A DNA stretch of 64,000 nucleotides from Methyloferula stellata AR4 (GCF_000385335.1 NZ_ARWA01000001.1:1380001-1444000), one strand, 5' to 3'. Numbered from the stretch's first letter, positions 26,220-35,219 are shown. A program made the numbers and translations. The notes: generated by a model not told the origin, from the letters alone.

Positions 26220-26771
26220 TCACGCGGCCTTACGCGCGGTGATGACCGGGAAATCGATATCGGTCTTGGCGACCTCGTTGACATAATTGGTCCAGACGTT
26301 CAGGGCGACGTGCTGCACGATCTCGATCACTTGCGCGTCGTCATAGCCCGCGCCCTTGACGGCTTGGACGTCTTCGTCGCTGACGTGACCATGTGCCTTC
26401 GCGACCTTGACCGCGAAACGCACGGCCGCATCGGCTTTCGGATCATTGGAAAAACCGCTGCGATTGGCGGTGATCTCGGCATCGTCAAGCTTCGCGAGGT
26501 TCTTGCCGAGATAGGTGTGGGCCGACAGGCAATAGTCGCAGCCATTGATCTCGGCGATTGCGAGCGCGATGCGCTCGCGCGTCGGCGCGGGCAAGGCGCC
26601 TTTGTTCAATGCGCCGAAGAGGCCGAGATAGCCTTCGAGCGCGGCGGGGCTCACCGATACAAGGCGAAATAGATTCGGCACGCTGCCGAGCATTTTCTTC
26701 ACGGCCTCCAGCATCGCCTGGGACTTGGCCGGGGCGGCCTCGACGGTGGCAGGGATTTCGATACGTGACAT
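26220..26771 (-). CDS. Carboxymuconolactone decarboxylase/AhpD-like protein
   Basis: 183-residue protein of the CMD superfamily, subgroup called peroxidase-related. The active-site motif is EINGCDYCLSAHTYLG (CxxC followed by His after three residues), as in AhpD disulfide reductases. Another typical segment is FGALNKGALPAPTRERIALA. It is divergent from a LysR regulator gene, with a T-N11-A palindrome between them, so it is the regulator's likely target. Probably acts in peroxide or electrophile detoxification (family-based inference). Confidence 0.9.
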   Translation of the reverse strand: MSRIEIPATVEAAPAKSQAMLEAVKKMLGSVPNLFRLVSVSPAALEGYLGLFGALNKGALPAPTRERIALAIAEINGCDYCLSAHTYLGKNLAKLDDAEITANRSGFSNDPKADAAVRFAVKVAKAHGHVSDEDVQAVKGAGYDDAQVIEIVQHVALNVWTNYVNEVAKTDIDFPVITARKAA

Positions 26772-26849
26772 TGGCTCTCCCTCGGATCGCGGCCGGATCG
26801 GCCTGCGCGGGGGATTTATGTTCTTCCATTAAGAGGCAGTAGGTGGCAT

Positions 26850-26872
26850 ATTTGATATATATCCTCTCAAAT
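26850..26872. promoter_or_regulatory. LysR-type operator (ATTTGA-N11-TCAAAT)
   Basis: Perfect 6-base inverted repeat with 11-base spacer, a T-N11-A LysR box, in the divergent space between the AhpD-like and LysR genes. Confidence 0.7.
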
Positions 26873-26885
26873 TATGGAAGGATCG

Positions 26886-27785
26886 ATGGATCGGTTCGAG
26901 GCCATGTCCCTCCTTGTGGCGGCGGTCGAGGCGGGCAGCCTCTCGGCAGCCGGCCGGCGCCTCGGCATGCCGCTCGCGACCATCAGCCGGAAAGTGTCGG
27001 ACCTTGAGGCGCATCTCAAAACGAAGCTGCTGACGCGCACGACGCGGCAGCTCAGCCTTACCGATGCGGGACGCTCTTATGTCGCGGCCTGCAAGCGCAT
27101 TCTTGAGGAGGTGGACGAAGCCGAACGTGCTGCGACCGGCGAATATAGCGCGCCGAAGGGCGACCTCATCATAACGGCGCCGATCGTGTTCGGGCGGCTC
27201 CACGTCTTGCCGGTCGTTTCGGAATTTCTCAGTGCCTATCCCGAGATCAATGTCAGGCTGGTCCTGGCCGATCATCTGGTTCAGCTTCTGGAAGATCATA
27301 TCGATCTCGCCGTCAGGATCGCTCCGCTTCCAGACAGCGGCCTTCTCGCAACGCGGATCGGCTTCATCCGGCATATCATCTGCGCGAGCCCCGCCTATCT
27401 CGCAGAGCGGGGTACGCCCAAAACGCCGGCCGACCTCACGCGTCACGATTGCGTGACCCGTGAAGGTTTGGCGTCATCCATCTGGACGTTCGGTTCGGGC
27501 AAATCCGAAATCGCGATCCAAACCCGTCCCCGATTGAGCATCAATACCGGCGAGGCGGCCATAGATGCGGCCATTGCAGGTATCGGCCTGACGCGTGTCC
27601 TCTCCTATCAGGCGGCGCAAGCGATCGCGGCCGGCGAACTCGTCGTCGTACTCAAAGGTTTCGAGCCCGAACCGCGGCCGGTCAGTCTCGTCTACGCGGC
27701 GCAGGGCCTTCTGCCGTTGAAACTACGCGCATTCCTCGATTTTGCCGTGCCGCGTCTCAAAACAAGACTGCCACCGGCAGCTTGA
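26886..27785 (+). CDS. LysR-family transcriptional regulator
   Basis: 299 residues with N-terminal winged HTH (FEAMSLLVAAVEAGSLSAAG, then LATISRKVSDLEAHLKTKLL) and a C-terminal effector-binding domain (GDLIITAPIVFGRLHVLPVV, VRIAPLPDSGLLATRIG). Start ATG 26886 has GGAAGGA just upstream; the in-frame ATG at 26874 lies two bases after the operator palindrome and is less likely. Divergent from the AhpD-like gene, which it probably controls. The effector is unknown. Confidence 0.93.
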   Translation: MDRFEAMSLLVAAVEAGSLSAAGRRLGMPLATISRKVSDLEAHLKTKLLTRTTRQLSLTDAGRSYVAACKRILEEVDEAERAATGEYSAPKGDLIITAPIVFGRLHVLPVVSEFLSAYPEINVRLVLADHLVQLLEDHIDLAVRIAPLPDSGLLATRIGFIRHIICASPAYLAERGTPKTPADLTRHDCVTREGLASSIWTFGSGKSEIAIQTRPRLSINTGEAAIDAAIAGIGLTRVLSYQAAQAIAAGELVVVLKGFEPEPRPVSLVYAAQGLLPLKLRAFLDFAVPRLKTRLPPAA

Positions 27786-27847
27786 CCTGACACCGGATTG
27801 GCCGAAGATCGTCGCGACAGCGATAAAAAAGCCGGGTGGAGACCGTC

Positions 27848-28345
27848 ATGATCTTGGGGATGTCGCTTTCAGCCTTTACCACATTTCATGTCGTCTTAAG
27901 CCTGATCGGCATCGCATCGGGCCTCATCGTTTTGGCTGCCATGATAGATAACAAACGCGCCCCAGCCTGGACCGCTCTGTTTCTTGTCACGACGATTGCA
28001 ACCAGCGTCACGGGGTTTCTCTTTCCGTTCAAGACGTTCGATCCGGCGCTTGTCGTCGGTACCATCTCGCTTGTGCTGCTGGTGATCGCGGTTCTGTCGC
28101 TTTACGCCTTGCGTTTGGCCGGCATCTGGCGTCCGGTCTATGTCGTTGCGGCCGTCATGGCGCTTTATCTCAATGCCTTCGTCGGCGTGGTGCAAAGCTT
28201 TCAGAAACTGGCGTTTCTAAAGCCGTTGGCACCGACCCAATCCGAGCCGCCCTTTGCCATAGCGCAAGGCGCGGTGCTGATCTTATTCGTGCTTCTCGGC
28301 TTTCTCGCCTTGCGGCGGTTTCACCCGCCAATCAAGCCGGCGTAA
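27848..28345 (+). CDS. Multi-spanning membrane protein of unknown function
   Basis: 165 residues with about five hydrophobic helices (near 12-32, 43-60, 68-90, 96-115 and 138-156). Family not firmly recognised; no catalytic motif. TGGAGA lies six bases before ATG 27848. It follows the LysR gene by 62 bases on the same strand and could be read through from it. Confidence 0.75.
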   Translation: MILGMSLSAFTTFHVVLSLIGIASGLIVLAAMIDNKRAPAWTALFLVTTIATSVTGFLFPFKTFDPALVVGTISLVLLVIAVLSLYALRLAGIWRPVYVVAAVMALYLNAFVGVVQSFQKLAFLKPLAPTQSEPPFAIAQGAVLILFVLLGFLALRRFHPPIKPA

Positions 28346-28417
28346 ATGTCGCGCCGATCGAGCGGCTAAGTTTGCGAACGCTTTTGGTCCCGAGTGGTTA
28401 AGTCAAGTGGTTGAGTG

Positions 28418-29938
28418 ATGATGGACGCCATTTCGCATCAGAGTTCCGATGCATTGGAACGCGAATTGAAATTTGCCTTGGAGCCCGGCGACGCCGCGCG
28501 GCTCAAGGCGCATCCCTTGCTGGCTTCGATCAAGCCTGACGTCAAACCCTTCGTTTCAACCTATTTCGACACGCCAGATCATGTACTTAGCAAAGCCCGA
28601 TTTTCGCTGCGCCTGCGCGCTTTCAAAGATCATACGGTCCAGACGCTGAAATTTCCGGACGGGCGCTCGGACGGATTGTTCGCGCGCGGCGAATATGAAA
28701 CCGAGGTTGCAGGCGATACGCCCGACCTCGATCATCTGCGCCTGCATTGCCCGCCGAGCCTATATGAAAAGCTTCAATTCCCTCTGGTGCCTGTCTTCCG
28801 CGTCGAAGTGCAAAGAACAGAATGGCTCGCCCGATGGGAAGAGAGCACGCTGAGCGTCGCGCTCGACGAAGGTTTGATCAAGACCGAGTCCCGTGGCGAG
28901 CCCATCGAAGAGATCGAAATCGAATTGGGGCGCGGCCGGATCGAAGATGCCTTCGGCCTCGCGCGGCAATTGGCAGCGACCGTGCCCTTGCGGCTCGAAG
29001 TCATGACCAAGGCGGCTCGCGGCTATCATCTCATTGAGGGCGACGGTCCGCAGATCGAAAAAGCCGGCGCGATCAAGCTCGATCGCAAGGCTTCGGCGGC
29101 GACCGGATTTCAGACGGTCGCTTCGCTTTGCATTCACCACTTCGCTGCGAATGAAAGGGTCTTTCTCGCGACAGGCATGCCTGAAGCCCTGCATCAGATG
29201 CGCGTTGCCATTCGCAGGCTGCGTTCGCTGATGTCTTTTTTCGACGATATGCTGCCTGCCGAAGAGATCGGCCCGCTTCGCGTCGAGATAGGCCGGCTCT
29301 TCAAAAGCCTTGGCACGGCGCGCGATCTCGATGTCCTCCTGGCGGCTTTGCGGACGGACGAAGGCCTGCATGCGTCGGCGGCCATTCTGACGCAAATCCA
29401 GCAGGAGCGCGACGCGGCCTATGAGCGTTTGATGGCCTTGCTGCGGTCGCAGCCCTTTTGTCTGACCATGCTCGACCTTCTGAACTTTGTCGAATGTGGC
29501 TCTTGGATGAAGGCCGGTCGAAAGACGCGCGGCGCCGAAAAGCTGAGCTCGCACGCCGCTCTTATCTTGAAACGCCAACGCAAGAAGATGCGCAAATTCA
29601 ACGCGGCGTCGCATCTCGAAGCGGAGAAACGCCATAAGCTTCGCATCCAGGCGAAGAAACTTCGTTATGCCTGCGAATTCTTTGGCGATCTTTTCAATGG
29701 CCCTAAGGCGCGGCATCGCAAACGCGATATGTCCAAGCTGACCGAAGATCTCCAGGACGCGCTGGGCCAGCTCAATGATCGTGTGTTCATGCAGCAGAAG
29801 CTCGCCCAATGGACCGGCGTGACGCATGACCCAGATGCCGCGCGGCTGGCAGAGGCGGAGGCGTCGGAAGGGGATTTGATCAAAACGGCGGAGACCGCGC
29901 AGACGCAACTCTTGAAGCAAAAGCGATTTTGGAGCTGA
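28418..29938 (+). CDS. CYTH and CHAD domain-containing protein
   Basis: 506 residues. The N-terminal CYTH domain (about 10-210) carries the ExExK signature (ERELK) and a basic/acidic tunnel pattern (FSLRLRAFKD, TLKFPDGRSD, EYETEV), as in triphosphate tunnel metalloenzymes. The C-terminal CHAD domain (about 235-500) has conserved His-rich helices: HQMRVAIRRLRSLMSFF, LGTARDLDVL, HKLRIQAKKLRYACEFFGD. CHAD domains bind polyphosphate; the pair suggests polyphosphate or triphosphate metabolism. The start is one of adjacent GTG/ATG codons at 28415-28421, without a strong ribosome binding site. Confidence 0.93.
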   Translation: MMDAISHQSSDALERELKFALEPGDAARLKAHPLLASIKPDVKPFVSTYFDTPDHVLSKARFSLRLRAFKDHTVQTLKFPDGRSDGLFARGEYETEVAGDTPDLDHLRLHCPPSLYEKLQFPLVPVFRVEVQRTEWLARWEESTLSVALDEGLIKTESRGEPIEEIEIELGRGRIEDAFGLARQLAATVPLRLEVMTKAARGYHLIEGDGPQIEKAGAIKLDRKASAATGFQTVASLCIHHFAANERVFLATGMPEALHQMRVAIRRLRSLMSFFDDMLPAEEIGPLRVEIGRLFKSLGTARDLDVLLAALRTDEGLHASAAILTQIQQERDAAYERLMALLRSQPFCLTMLDLLNFVECGSWMKAGRKTRGAEKLSSHAALILKRQRKKMRKFNAASHLEAEKRHKLRIQAKKLRYACEFFGDLFNGPKARHRKRDMSKLTEDLQDALGQLNDRVFMQQKLAQWTGVTHDPDAARLAEAEASEGDLIKTAETAQTQLLKQKRFWS

Positions 29939-29978
29939 CGGGCCAAAAGGATGCGGTTGACAGCTTGACCGCGTTAGA

Positions 29979-30007
29979 TTGCGGAATCCAAGGCCGATCT
30001 CTATAAT
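29979..30007 (+). promoter_or_regulatory. Sigma-70-like promoter of the copper cassette
   Basis: TTGCGG and a perfect TATAAT separated by 17 bases, 34 bases before the TTG start of the His-rich protein gene. Confidence 0.55.
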
Positions 30008-30040
30008 CGAACCTGTCGATCCTGGCGGAGTCTTCGGATC

Positions 30041-30424
30041 TTGCGAGCCCTTCGCGATCTCATTGCAATCATTCTGATCTTGGCGATGGCCGCCGTTCCG
30101 GCCGCCGTTTCCGCATCAGCCTGTCATGGGTCCGGCCAAGCGGTGCAAGATCATCACGACCATCACCATGCCATGGTGACTGCGAATGCTGGTCATCCTG
30201 CGATGGCTGGCCCTATCTCCCATGCCGATCGGCACGGCCATCAGGCCGGTCATGGATGCGCCGACGGCTGCCTTGGCGCCTGTTGCTCCGGGTTCCTCGA
30301 TGCGCGCGCCTATGGATTGCCGCTGCGCGTCTCTCTGCACCAGACAGCGCTTCCTTTGCCTTTGGATGCGAAGGCCGGCGAAAGCCGCGCCGGCCTGCTC
30401 GAGCGGCCGCCGCGTTTGCTTTGA
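30041..30424 (+). CDS. His-rich secreted protein, probable copper-binding
   Basis: 127 residues with a signal peptide (LIAIILILAMAAVPAAVSA). The mature N-terminus is rich in His and Met (ACHGSGQ, HHDHHHAM, SHADRHGHQAGH), then a Cys cluster CADGCLGACC. The composition suggests metal binding in the periplasm. The start is a TTG; a sigma-70-like promoter upstream supports it, while an internal ATG would cut the signal peptide. First gene of a cassette with a lipoprotein, a TolC-like protein and a multicopper oxidase. Confidence 0.7.
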   Translation: MRALRDLIAIILILAMAAVPAAVSASACHGSGQAVQDHHDHHHAMVTANAGHPAMAGPISHADRHGHQAGHGCADGCLGACCSGFLDARAYGLPLRVSLHQTALPLPLDAKAGESRAGLLERPPRLL

Positions 30425-30485
30425 GCCGCCGCGGGCAAGATCCGCTTCGCCGAAGCTTTATTCACATCATTTTACCGAGGCTGAC

Positions 30486-30722
30486 ATGTGCCCCGTTACT
30501 TTGGCCGCCCTCATCGGGCTTGCCGCGTCCGGCTGTGCGCCGGATGGGCCCTCCTTGCTGCTTGCGCCGGACGATCCGCGTATTGCGACAGGCTGGCGGC
30601 CGCCGCCGTCCCCGGTAGCGGGATTGAAACGGCTCGCACCCGTCGATCCGAAGGATTGGCGCGGCTTGAACCGTGACGCGATGCCGGGCGGCGGCATGAA
30701 TGGAATGGGAGGCGAAAAATGA
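30486..30722 (+). CDS. Small lipoprotein of the copper cassette
   Basis: 78 residues: signal with lipobox LAASGC, then a Pro-rich mature part (DDPRIATGWRPPPSP, LKRLAPVDPKDWRGLN) ending MPGGGMNGMGG. The Met/Gly tail could touch copper (inference). It overlaps the TolC-like gene by ATGA, so the two are translationally coupled. No family recognised. Confidence 0.75.
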   Translation: MCPVTLAALIGLAASGCAPDGPSLLLAPDDPRIATGWRPPPSPVAGLKRLAPVDPKDWRGLNRDAMPGGGMNGMGGEK

Positions 30723-32182
30723 GGTGCCGCTCGTTCATGCGCTGCCTTCATAGTGCGAGCATTGCGATCTCCATGCTCTCGCTTGGCGGCTGCGTCGGCT
30801 TTTCGCCGGACGGCGGCCTCGCGCCCGCGGCCGATGTCGCCGCCGAAAGGCTGGGCAAGACCATCGTCAAGATCGGTTCGGACGAAGACGAAGCGAATGC
30901 ACAGGCGCGGGTCGCCAAGCTCTTGGGCAGGCCGCTCACGGTCGACGCGGCCGTCGAGGTCGCGCTTTTGCGCAACAAGGACCTGCAAGCTGCTTTCAAC
31001 GATCTCGGCGTCTCCGAGGCCCGTTTCGTCGCGGCAAGCCTGCCGCCCGAACCGCAGGTCTCGATCGAACGGCTCGCCGGCGAGGGCGATGTCGAAGTCG
31101 TGCGGCAGATCATGATCAGCCTTTATGCCTTGGCGACATTGCCGGAACGTCAGGAGATCGCGACGGAGCGCTTCAGATCGGCGCAATGGCGGGCCGCGGG
31201 CCAAGTCATGACTTTGGCGCGGCAGGTCAACCGTCAATATTTCATGACTGTCGCGGCGCGGAACGAAGCCGCGCTCCTCGAAAAATCGGTCGCCGCGGCG
31301 CAAGCCTCGGCCGAGCTTGGAAAGCAGCTTGGTGAAGCCGGCAATCTGAACAAGCTCGAACAAGCGCGCGAGGATGCTTTCTACACCGAGCTCGGCGCGA
31401 AGCTCGCGGACGCGCGGCTGACCGCGCAAGCCGAGCGTGAAAAGCTTACGCGGCTCATGGGTCTTTGGGGCCAGGATATTTCATTCAGATTGGCCAAGGA
31501 TCTTCCGCCTTTGCCGAAGCGCATCGTGACGGAACACGATGTCGAGGCGACGGCTTTGGCCGAGCGCGTCGATCTCAAGGCCGCCCGTCACGATCTCGAT
31601 GCGCTCGCGGGCAGGTTGGGGCTGACGCGCGCGACGCGTTATGTCAGTGATGTCAGCCTCGCGGCCGGCGACGATGTGGAATGGGCCGGCCCTAATGGCG
31701 GATCGAAGCTCGGAACCCCGCCGAACAGCAAGCTCGATCGCGGCAGCTTCACCGTCAATTTCACGATTCCGATCTATGATTTCGGTGAGAGCAAGGTCCG
31801 CGACGCGCGCGCGACCTATCTCGCCGCCGCGAACCGGCTGGCGCAGCGCGCGATCGACGTCCGTTCGCAAGCGCGCGAAGCCTACATGCGCGCGCGCGGC
31901 AAATATGATCTCGCGCGCTATTACGCGGAGCGCGTGCTGCCTTTGCGCCAGACGATACTCGACCAATCGTCGCTGCAATATAACGGGATGCTGGTGGATA
32001 TTCCGCAGCTCATCATCGACGCGCGCGACCGCATCGCGAGCAGCATCAATGCGCTCAATGCGCGGCGCGATTTCTTCATCGCGGAAGCAGAACTCAAAGC
32101 GGCGCTCGTCGGCAATGGGCCGGATGCGGCGCCTCAGTCCGAAGGCGCGCCGGTACCGGCGGTCGCCGACGCGGCGAATTAG
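30719..32182 (+). CDS. TolC family outer-membrane protein
   Basis: 487 residues. The lipoprotein-like N-terminus has a lipobox LSLGGC followed by VGF. Two outer-membrane-efflux helical repeats follow (about 85-290 and 300-470): VDAAVEVALLRNKDLQAAFNDL and QVMTLARQVNRQYFMTVAAR in the first, NFTIPIYDFGESKVRDA in the second. No RND pump or adaptor is encoded beside it; the next gene is a multicopper oxidase. Such TolC-oxidase pairs are usual in copper resistance loci. Confidence 0.9.
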   Translation: MRCRSFMRCLHSASIAISMLSLGGCVGFSPDGGLAPAADVAAERLGKTIVKIGSDEDEANAQARVAKLLGRPLTVDAAVEVALLRNKDLQAAFNDLGVSEARFVAASLPPEPQVSIERLAGEGDVEVVRQIMISLYALATLPERQEIATERFRSAQWRAAGQVMTLARQVNRQYFMTVAARNEAALLEKSVAAAQASAELGKQLGEAGNLNKLEQAREDAFYTELGAKLADARLTAQAEREKLTRLMGLWGQDISFRLAKDLPPLPKRIVTEHDVEATALAERVDLKAARHDLDALAGRLGLTRATRYVSDVSLAAGDDVEWAGPNGGSKLGTPPNSKLDRGSFTVNFTIPIYDFGESKVRDARATYLAAANRLAQRAIDVRSQAREAYMRARGKYDLARYYAERVLPLRQTILDQSSLQYNGMLVDIPQLIIDARDRIASSINALNARRDFFIAEAELKAALVGNGPDAAPQSEGAPVPAVADAAN

Positions 32183-32192
32183 GAGGAAAACC

Positions 32193-33590
32193 ATGGCGCT
32201 CTTCGAACAACCCACGCGACGCGGCCTTCTTGGCACCGGCGGCCTTGTGCTGGCACAGGCGGCGATGATCAGCGGCCGCGCGCAGGCGGCGGCTCTGCCG
32301 GAGGCGCCGATCATGCGCGACGCCAAGATGCAGCCGCCCGTCGCGCCGTCGAGCGGGCCCGACTATCATCCCGTCGCAACGCTCAACGGCTGGGCTCTGC
32401 CGTTCCGGATGAATGGCGATTGGAAGGAGTTCCATCTTCTTGCCGAGCCGGTGGTGCGCGAGATCGCGCCCGGCATGAGCGCGCATCTTTGGGGCTATAA
32501 TGGCCAAAGCCCAGGCCCGACCATCGAGGCGGTCGAAGGCGAGAAGGTGCGCATCTTCCTCACCAATCATCTGCCGGAGGCAACGACCATTCACTGGCAC
32601 GGACAGGTCCTGCCGAATGGCATGGATGGAGTCGCCGGCCTCACGCAGCCAGCCGTGCCGCCGGGCAAGACCTTCGTCTATGAATTCGTGCTGAAGCGCT
32701 CCGGCACCTTCATGTATCACCCGCATTCGGACGAGATGGTCCAGATGGCGATGGGCATGATGGGATCTTTCATCGTGCATCCGCGCGACCCGGAGTTCCG
32801 CCGGGTGGATCGCGATTTCGTCTTCCTCATGAGCGCCTATGATATAGAGCCTGGCGCCTATACGCCAAAGGTCAATGAGATGACGGATTTCAACATCTGG
32901 ACCTTCAATGCGCGGGTGTTTCCGGGCATCGATCCGCTCGTTGCCGCGCAAGGCGACAAGGTCCGCCTGCGCTATGGCAATCTCACGATGACCAACCATC
33001 CGATCCATATTCATGGCACGAGTTTCCGTGTCACCGGCACGGATGGCGGCTGGGTCGATCCGGCGGCCTCCTGGCCGGAAGTCGCGGTCGATTGCGCGGT
33101 CGGTCAGATGCGCGCCATCGAATTTGTGGCGGAGGCGCCGGGCGATTGGGCGGTGCATTGCCACAAGTCGCATCACACGATGAATGCGATGGGGCATCAG
33201 GTCAGAAATTATATCGGCGTCGATCTCAATCGCACGGCGAAGAGCATCCAAAAGTATGTGCCGGGCTATATGCCGATGGGGACCGGCAGCGCCATGGCCG
33301 ATATGCAGATGCGATTGCCCGAAAATACTTTGCCGATGATGTCGGGCGACGGGCCGTTCGGCGCGATCGAAATGGGCGGCATGTTCACCGTCTTGAAGAT
33401 CAGGCAGGGTCTCGCGAAAGGCGATTACGCCGATCCCGGCTGGTACCAGCATCCGCAAGGCACCGTCGCCTATGAGTGGAAAGAGGCCGCATTGCCCGAG
33501 CCCGCGACCGGCAAGCCGCCAGGGGCGCAACATGCCGATTATCAAGCGGTCGATCCCCGCCGTGCCCGGCGCCATTTTGGCCATGAGTGA
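32193..33590 (+). CDS. Multicopper oxidase, Tat-exported, probable copper oxidase
   Basis: 465 residues. The twin-arginine signal is TRRGLLGTGGLVLAQAA. All four copper-ligand motifs are visible: TIHWHGQ (about 133), MYHPHSDE (about 175), NHPIHIHG (about 268) and WAVHCHKSHHTMNAM (about 320) with the type 1 Cys-His. A Met-rich stretch follows (MPMGTGSAMADMQM...MMSGDG), suited to copper handling. Expected to oxidise Cu(I) or phenolics in the periplasm. AGGAGG lies directly before the ATG; the gene starts 10 bases after the TolC-like stop. Confidence 0.93.
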   Translation: MALFEQPTRRGLLGTGGLVLAQAAMISGRAQAAALPEAPIMRDAKMQPPVAPSSGPDYHPVATLNGWALPFRMNGDWKEFHLLAEPVVREIAPGMSAHLWGYNGQSPGPTIEAVEGEKVRIFLTNHLPEATTIHWHGQVLPNGMDGVAGLTQPAVPPGKTFVYEFVLKRSGTFMYHPHSDEMVQMAMGMMGSFIVHPRDPEFRRVDRDFVFLMSAYDIEPGAYTPKVNEMTDFNIWTFNARVFPGIDPLVAAQGDKVRLRYGNLTMTNHPIHIHGTSFRVTGTDGGWVDPAASWPEVAVDCAVGQMRAIEFVAEAPGDWAVHCHKSHHTMNAMGHQVRNYIGVDLNRTAKSIQKYVPGYMPMGTGSAMADMQMRLPENTLPMMSGDGPFGAIEMGGMFTVLKIRQGLAKGDYADPGWYQHPQGTVAYEWKEAALPEPATGKPPGAQHADYQAVDPRRARRHFGHE

Positions 33591-33667
33591 GGCGATGATT
33601 GCCCGGTTCACCGGATGCAACCATCGTGATATGTCACCAGAAAATGGGATAGTCTCGGATTGGATCG

Positions 33668-34018
33668 ATGGCGGACACGTTTAAGGGGGCGACAGGCCCT
33701 AAGCAGGCGGAGGAAGTTGGATTTCACGCGGAAGTCCTGAGCGATGGCGAGCGCGCCGTCCTCAGCCTCCTCAATCTCAAGACCCAGGTCTGGAGCATGG
33801 CGATCATTGAAAATGGCGCCCTCGCGAGCAATGGAGCTTGTCTTGCCTATGCCATTCGCGCCGCGATGAAACCGGATGAGCAGGGCGCCGTCACAGAGGA
33901 CGAGAACGAAGAATACTTCGATCGTTGCCTGGCCTTGGAGGAAAGTCTGAAGGGCGATCCAGCCGCCCAGGTCGACGTCGATGATGAAGAAGAAGATCAG
34001 GATAATGATTATCTGTAG
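33668..34018 (+). CDS. Hypothetical acidic protein
   Basis: 116 residues, soluble, with a strongly acidic C-terminal tail (DVDDEEEDQDNDYL). The central part GERAVLSLLNLKTQVWSMAII is well folded in appearance. No family recognised. It lies 77 bases after the oxidase gene and convergent with the next small gene. Confidence 0.6.
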   Translation: MADTFKGATGPKQAEEVGFHAEVLSDGERAVLSLLNLKTQVWSMAIIENGALASNGACLAYAIRAAMKPDEQGAVTEDENEEYFDRCLALEESLKGDPAAQVDVDDEEEDQDNDYL

Positions 34019-34027
34019 ATCGGCATT

Positions 34028-34333
34028 TTAAACGATGGTTTCTTCCAGGTCGGCATCGTCCTTCACCGGCTGAACGTTCAAAAGATCCGTGATGCTGCGC
34101 GGCAAATCGAGATAGCGGAAGCGGTGAAGCGAAAACCCCTTGGCATCGGTCATCGTCTGCCAGGTGATGTCGATATCGATCTCGACCAGAATGACGTGAA
34201 ACTTGCTTGGCGATTTCTCGACCGGAACGATTTCGGCGACCGTATAGACCGCGTTCTTTTTAATCGGCGCGATCGCACGCTTGTCGTTGATGCAGACGAT
34301 TTTCGTGCCGGGCGGCGTATGCGGTGAAATCAT
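34028..34333 (-). CDS. Hypothetical protein
   Basis: 101 residues: PPGTKIVCINDKR, KKNAVYTVAEIVPVE, FSLHRFRYLDLPRSITDLLN. The pattern (small beta-rich protein with a C-terminal helix) is like uncharacterised proteins found in many alphaproteobacteria, some phage-linked; no function assigned. The ATG 34333 start was chosen because an upstream extension would run through the tRNA gene. The ribosome binding site is weak. Confidence 0.6.
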   Translation of the reverse strand: MISPHTPPGTKIVCINDKRAIAPIKKNAVYTVAEIVPVEKSPSKFHVILVEIDIDITWQTMTDAKGFSLHRFRYLDLPRSITDLLNVQPVKDDADLEETIV

Positions 34334-34380
34334 GGCGTTCAGCCAATCGCTAGCTTCCCTGACGGGAGAAATCGAGTGGG

Positions 34381-34456
34381 TGGTGGAGCCAGGCGGAATC
34401 GAACCGCCGACCTCTTCAATGCCATTGAAGCGCTCTCCCAACTGAGCTATGACCCC
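34381..34456 (-). tRNA. tRNA-Ala (anticodon GGC)
   Basis: 76-base cloverleaf including the encoded CCA. The acceptor stem GGGGTCA pairs with TGGCTCC, the D arm is GCTC...GAGC, the anticodon stem CTTCA/TGAAG has loop ATGGCAT with anticodon GGC, and the T arm is GGCGG-TTCGATT-CCGCC. Confidence 0.95.
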
Positions 34457-34473
34457 GAACTCATTTTCCGCCG

Positions 34474-34499
34474 GTCAGGTTCTTTGGGTGGAACCTGAC
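34474..34499. other. Inverted repeat upstream of tRNA-Ala
   Basis: Perfect 9-base arms GTCAGGTTC and GAACCTGAC with an 8-base loop, between the TIGR02300 gene and the tRNA. It could end the TIGR02300 transcript; no T run follows. Confidence 0.5.
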
Positions 34500-34669
34500 G
34501 TCTTCATTTCAGACGGCACCCGTCTCGGACCTAAACTATCCGTGACCCATGCCCAGACAACATCGCCCGCAGGTTTCTGCCCGAGCGCGACCGTCATTCG
34601 GGCGTGATATAACCGCAACGGCGGCGCTTCACAAGCACCACCTCGCAGCGTGCCCGCTCAAGCTGGCGA

Positions 34670-35035
34670 TCAGCGGTCTTCGTCGTCCTCTAGATCGCCG
34701 TCGATGAGGTCCGAGACATCGTCATTGTCTTCCTCTTCCTCGGCGAGGAAGGTCTCATCGGCTTCCTCATCCTCGAGTTCGACTTCGTCATCAACGTCTG
34801 CCGCGACCTTGTCTTCGCCGGCCTCGACGTCCTGCAAGGACACGATATCGGCTGCTGCCTCCGGATCGACCTCGTCGTCGTCGACGACTGTGGCGCGTTG
34901 AACCACGCGTGACAGTGCGACAGCATGGAAGACCGTTCCGCATTTGGGGCAGGTAATCGGGTTTTTATTCAAATCGAAAAATTTAGTGCCGCAGTTTTGA
35001 CATTGATGCTTGTTGCCGAGCTCGGGTTTCGTCAC
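34670..35035 (-). CDS. TIGR02300 family protein (FYDLN acid domain)
   Basis: About 121 residues. The N-terminus KPELGNKHQCQNCGTKFFDL, then CPKCGTVF, forms a zinc-ribbon-like pair of CxxC motifs including the FYDLN-type signature (FFDLN). The rest is a very acidic low-complexity tail (EEEEDNDDVSDLIDGDLEDD). Function unknown; widespread in alphaproteobacteria and typically divergent from aroA, as here. The GTG start at 35035 matches the usual family N-terminus (xTKPELG) and has TAGAGG upstream; an ATG at 35071 with AAAGG is an alternative. Confidence 0.88.
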   Translation of the reverse strand: MTKPELGNKHQCQNCGTKFFDLNKNPITCPKCGTVFHAVALSRVVQRATVVDDDEVDPEAAADIVSLQDVEAGEDKVAADVDDEVELEDEEADETFLAEEEEDNDDVSDLIDGDLEDDEDR

Positions 35036-35219
35036 GGTATTGGCCTCTAGAATCGGCTGAGGGCGTGCCATATGGCGCCTTTCTTGAAAAACATCCGGGC
35101 TCGGTTAGTGATGCCGGGCCCCGCTGTCAAATGGAAGTTGCAGGCGAGGCTGTCTTTGATGACAACCTTTTCTTCGGCATGTTACCAGCGCAAAGATCCT
35201 GGGAAAGGCTAAGCTCGAT

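Noticed and set aside
32094-33620. Open frame opposite the multicopper oxidase
   Set aside because: Antisense shadow rich in His/Arg from the complementary codons.
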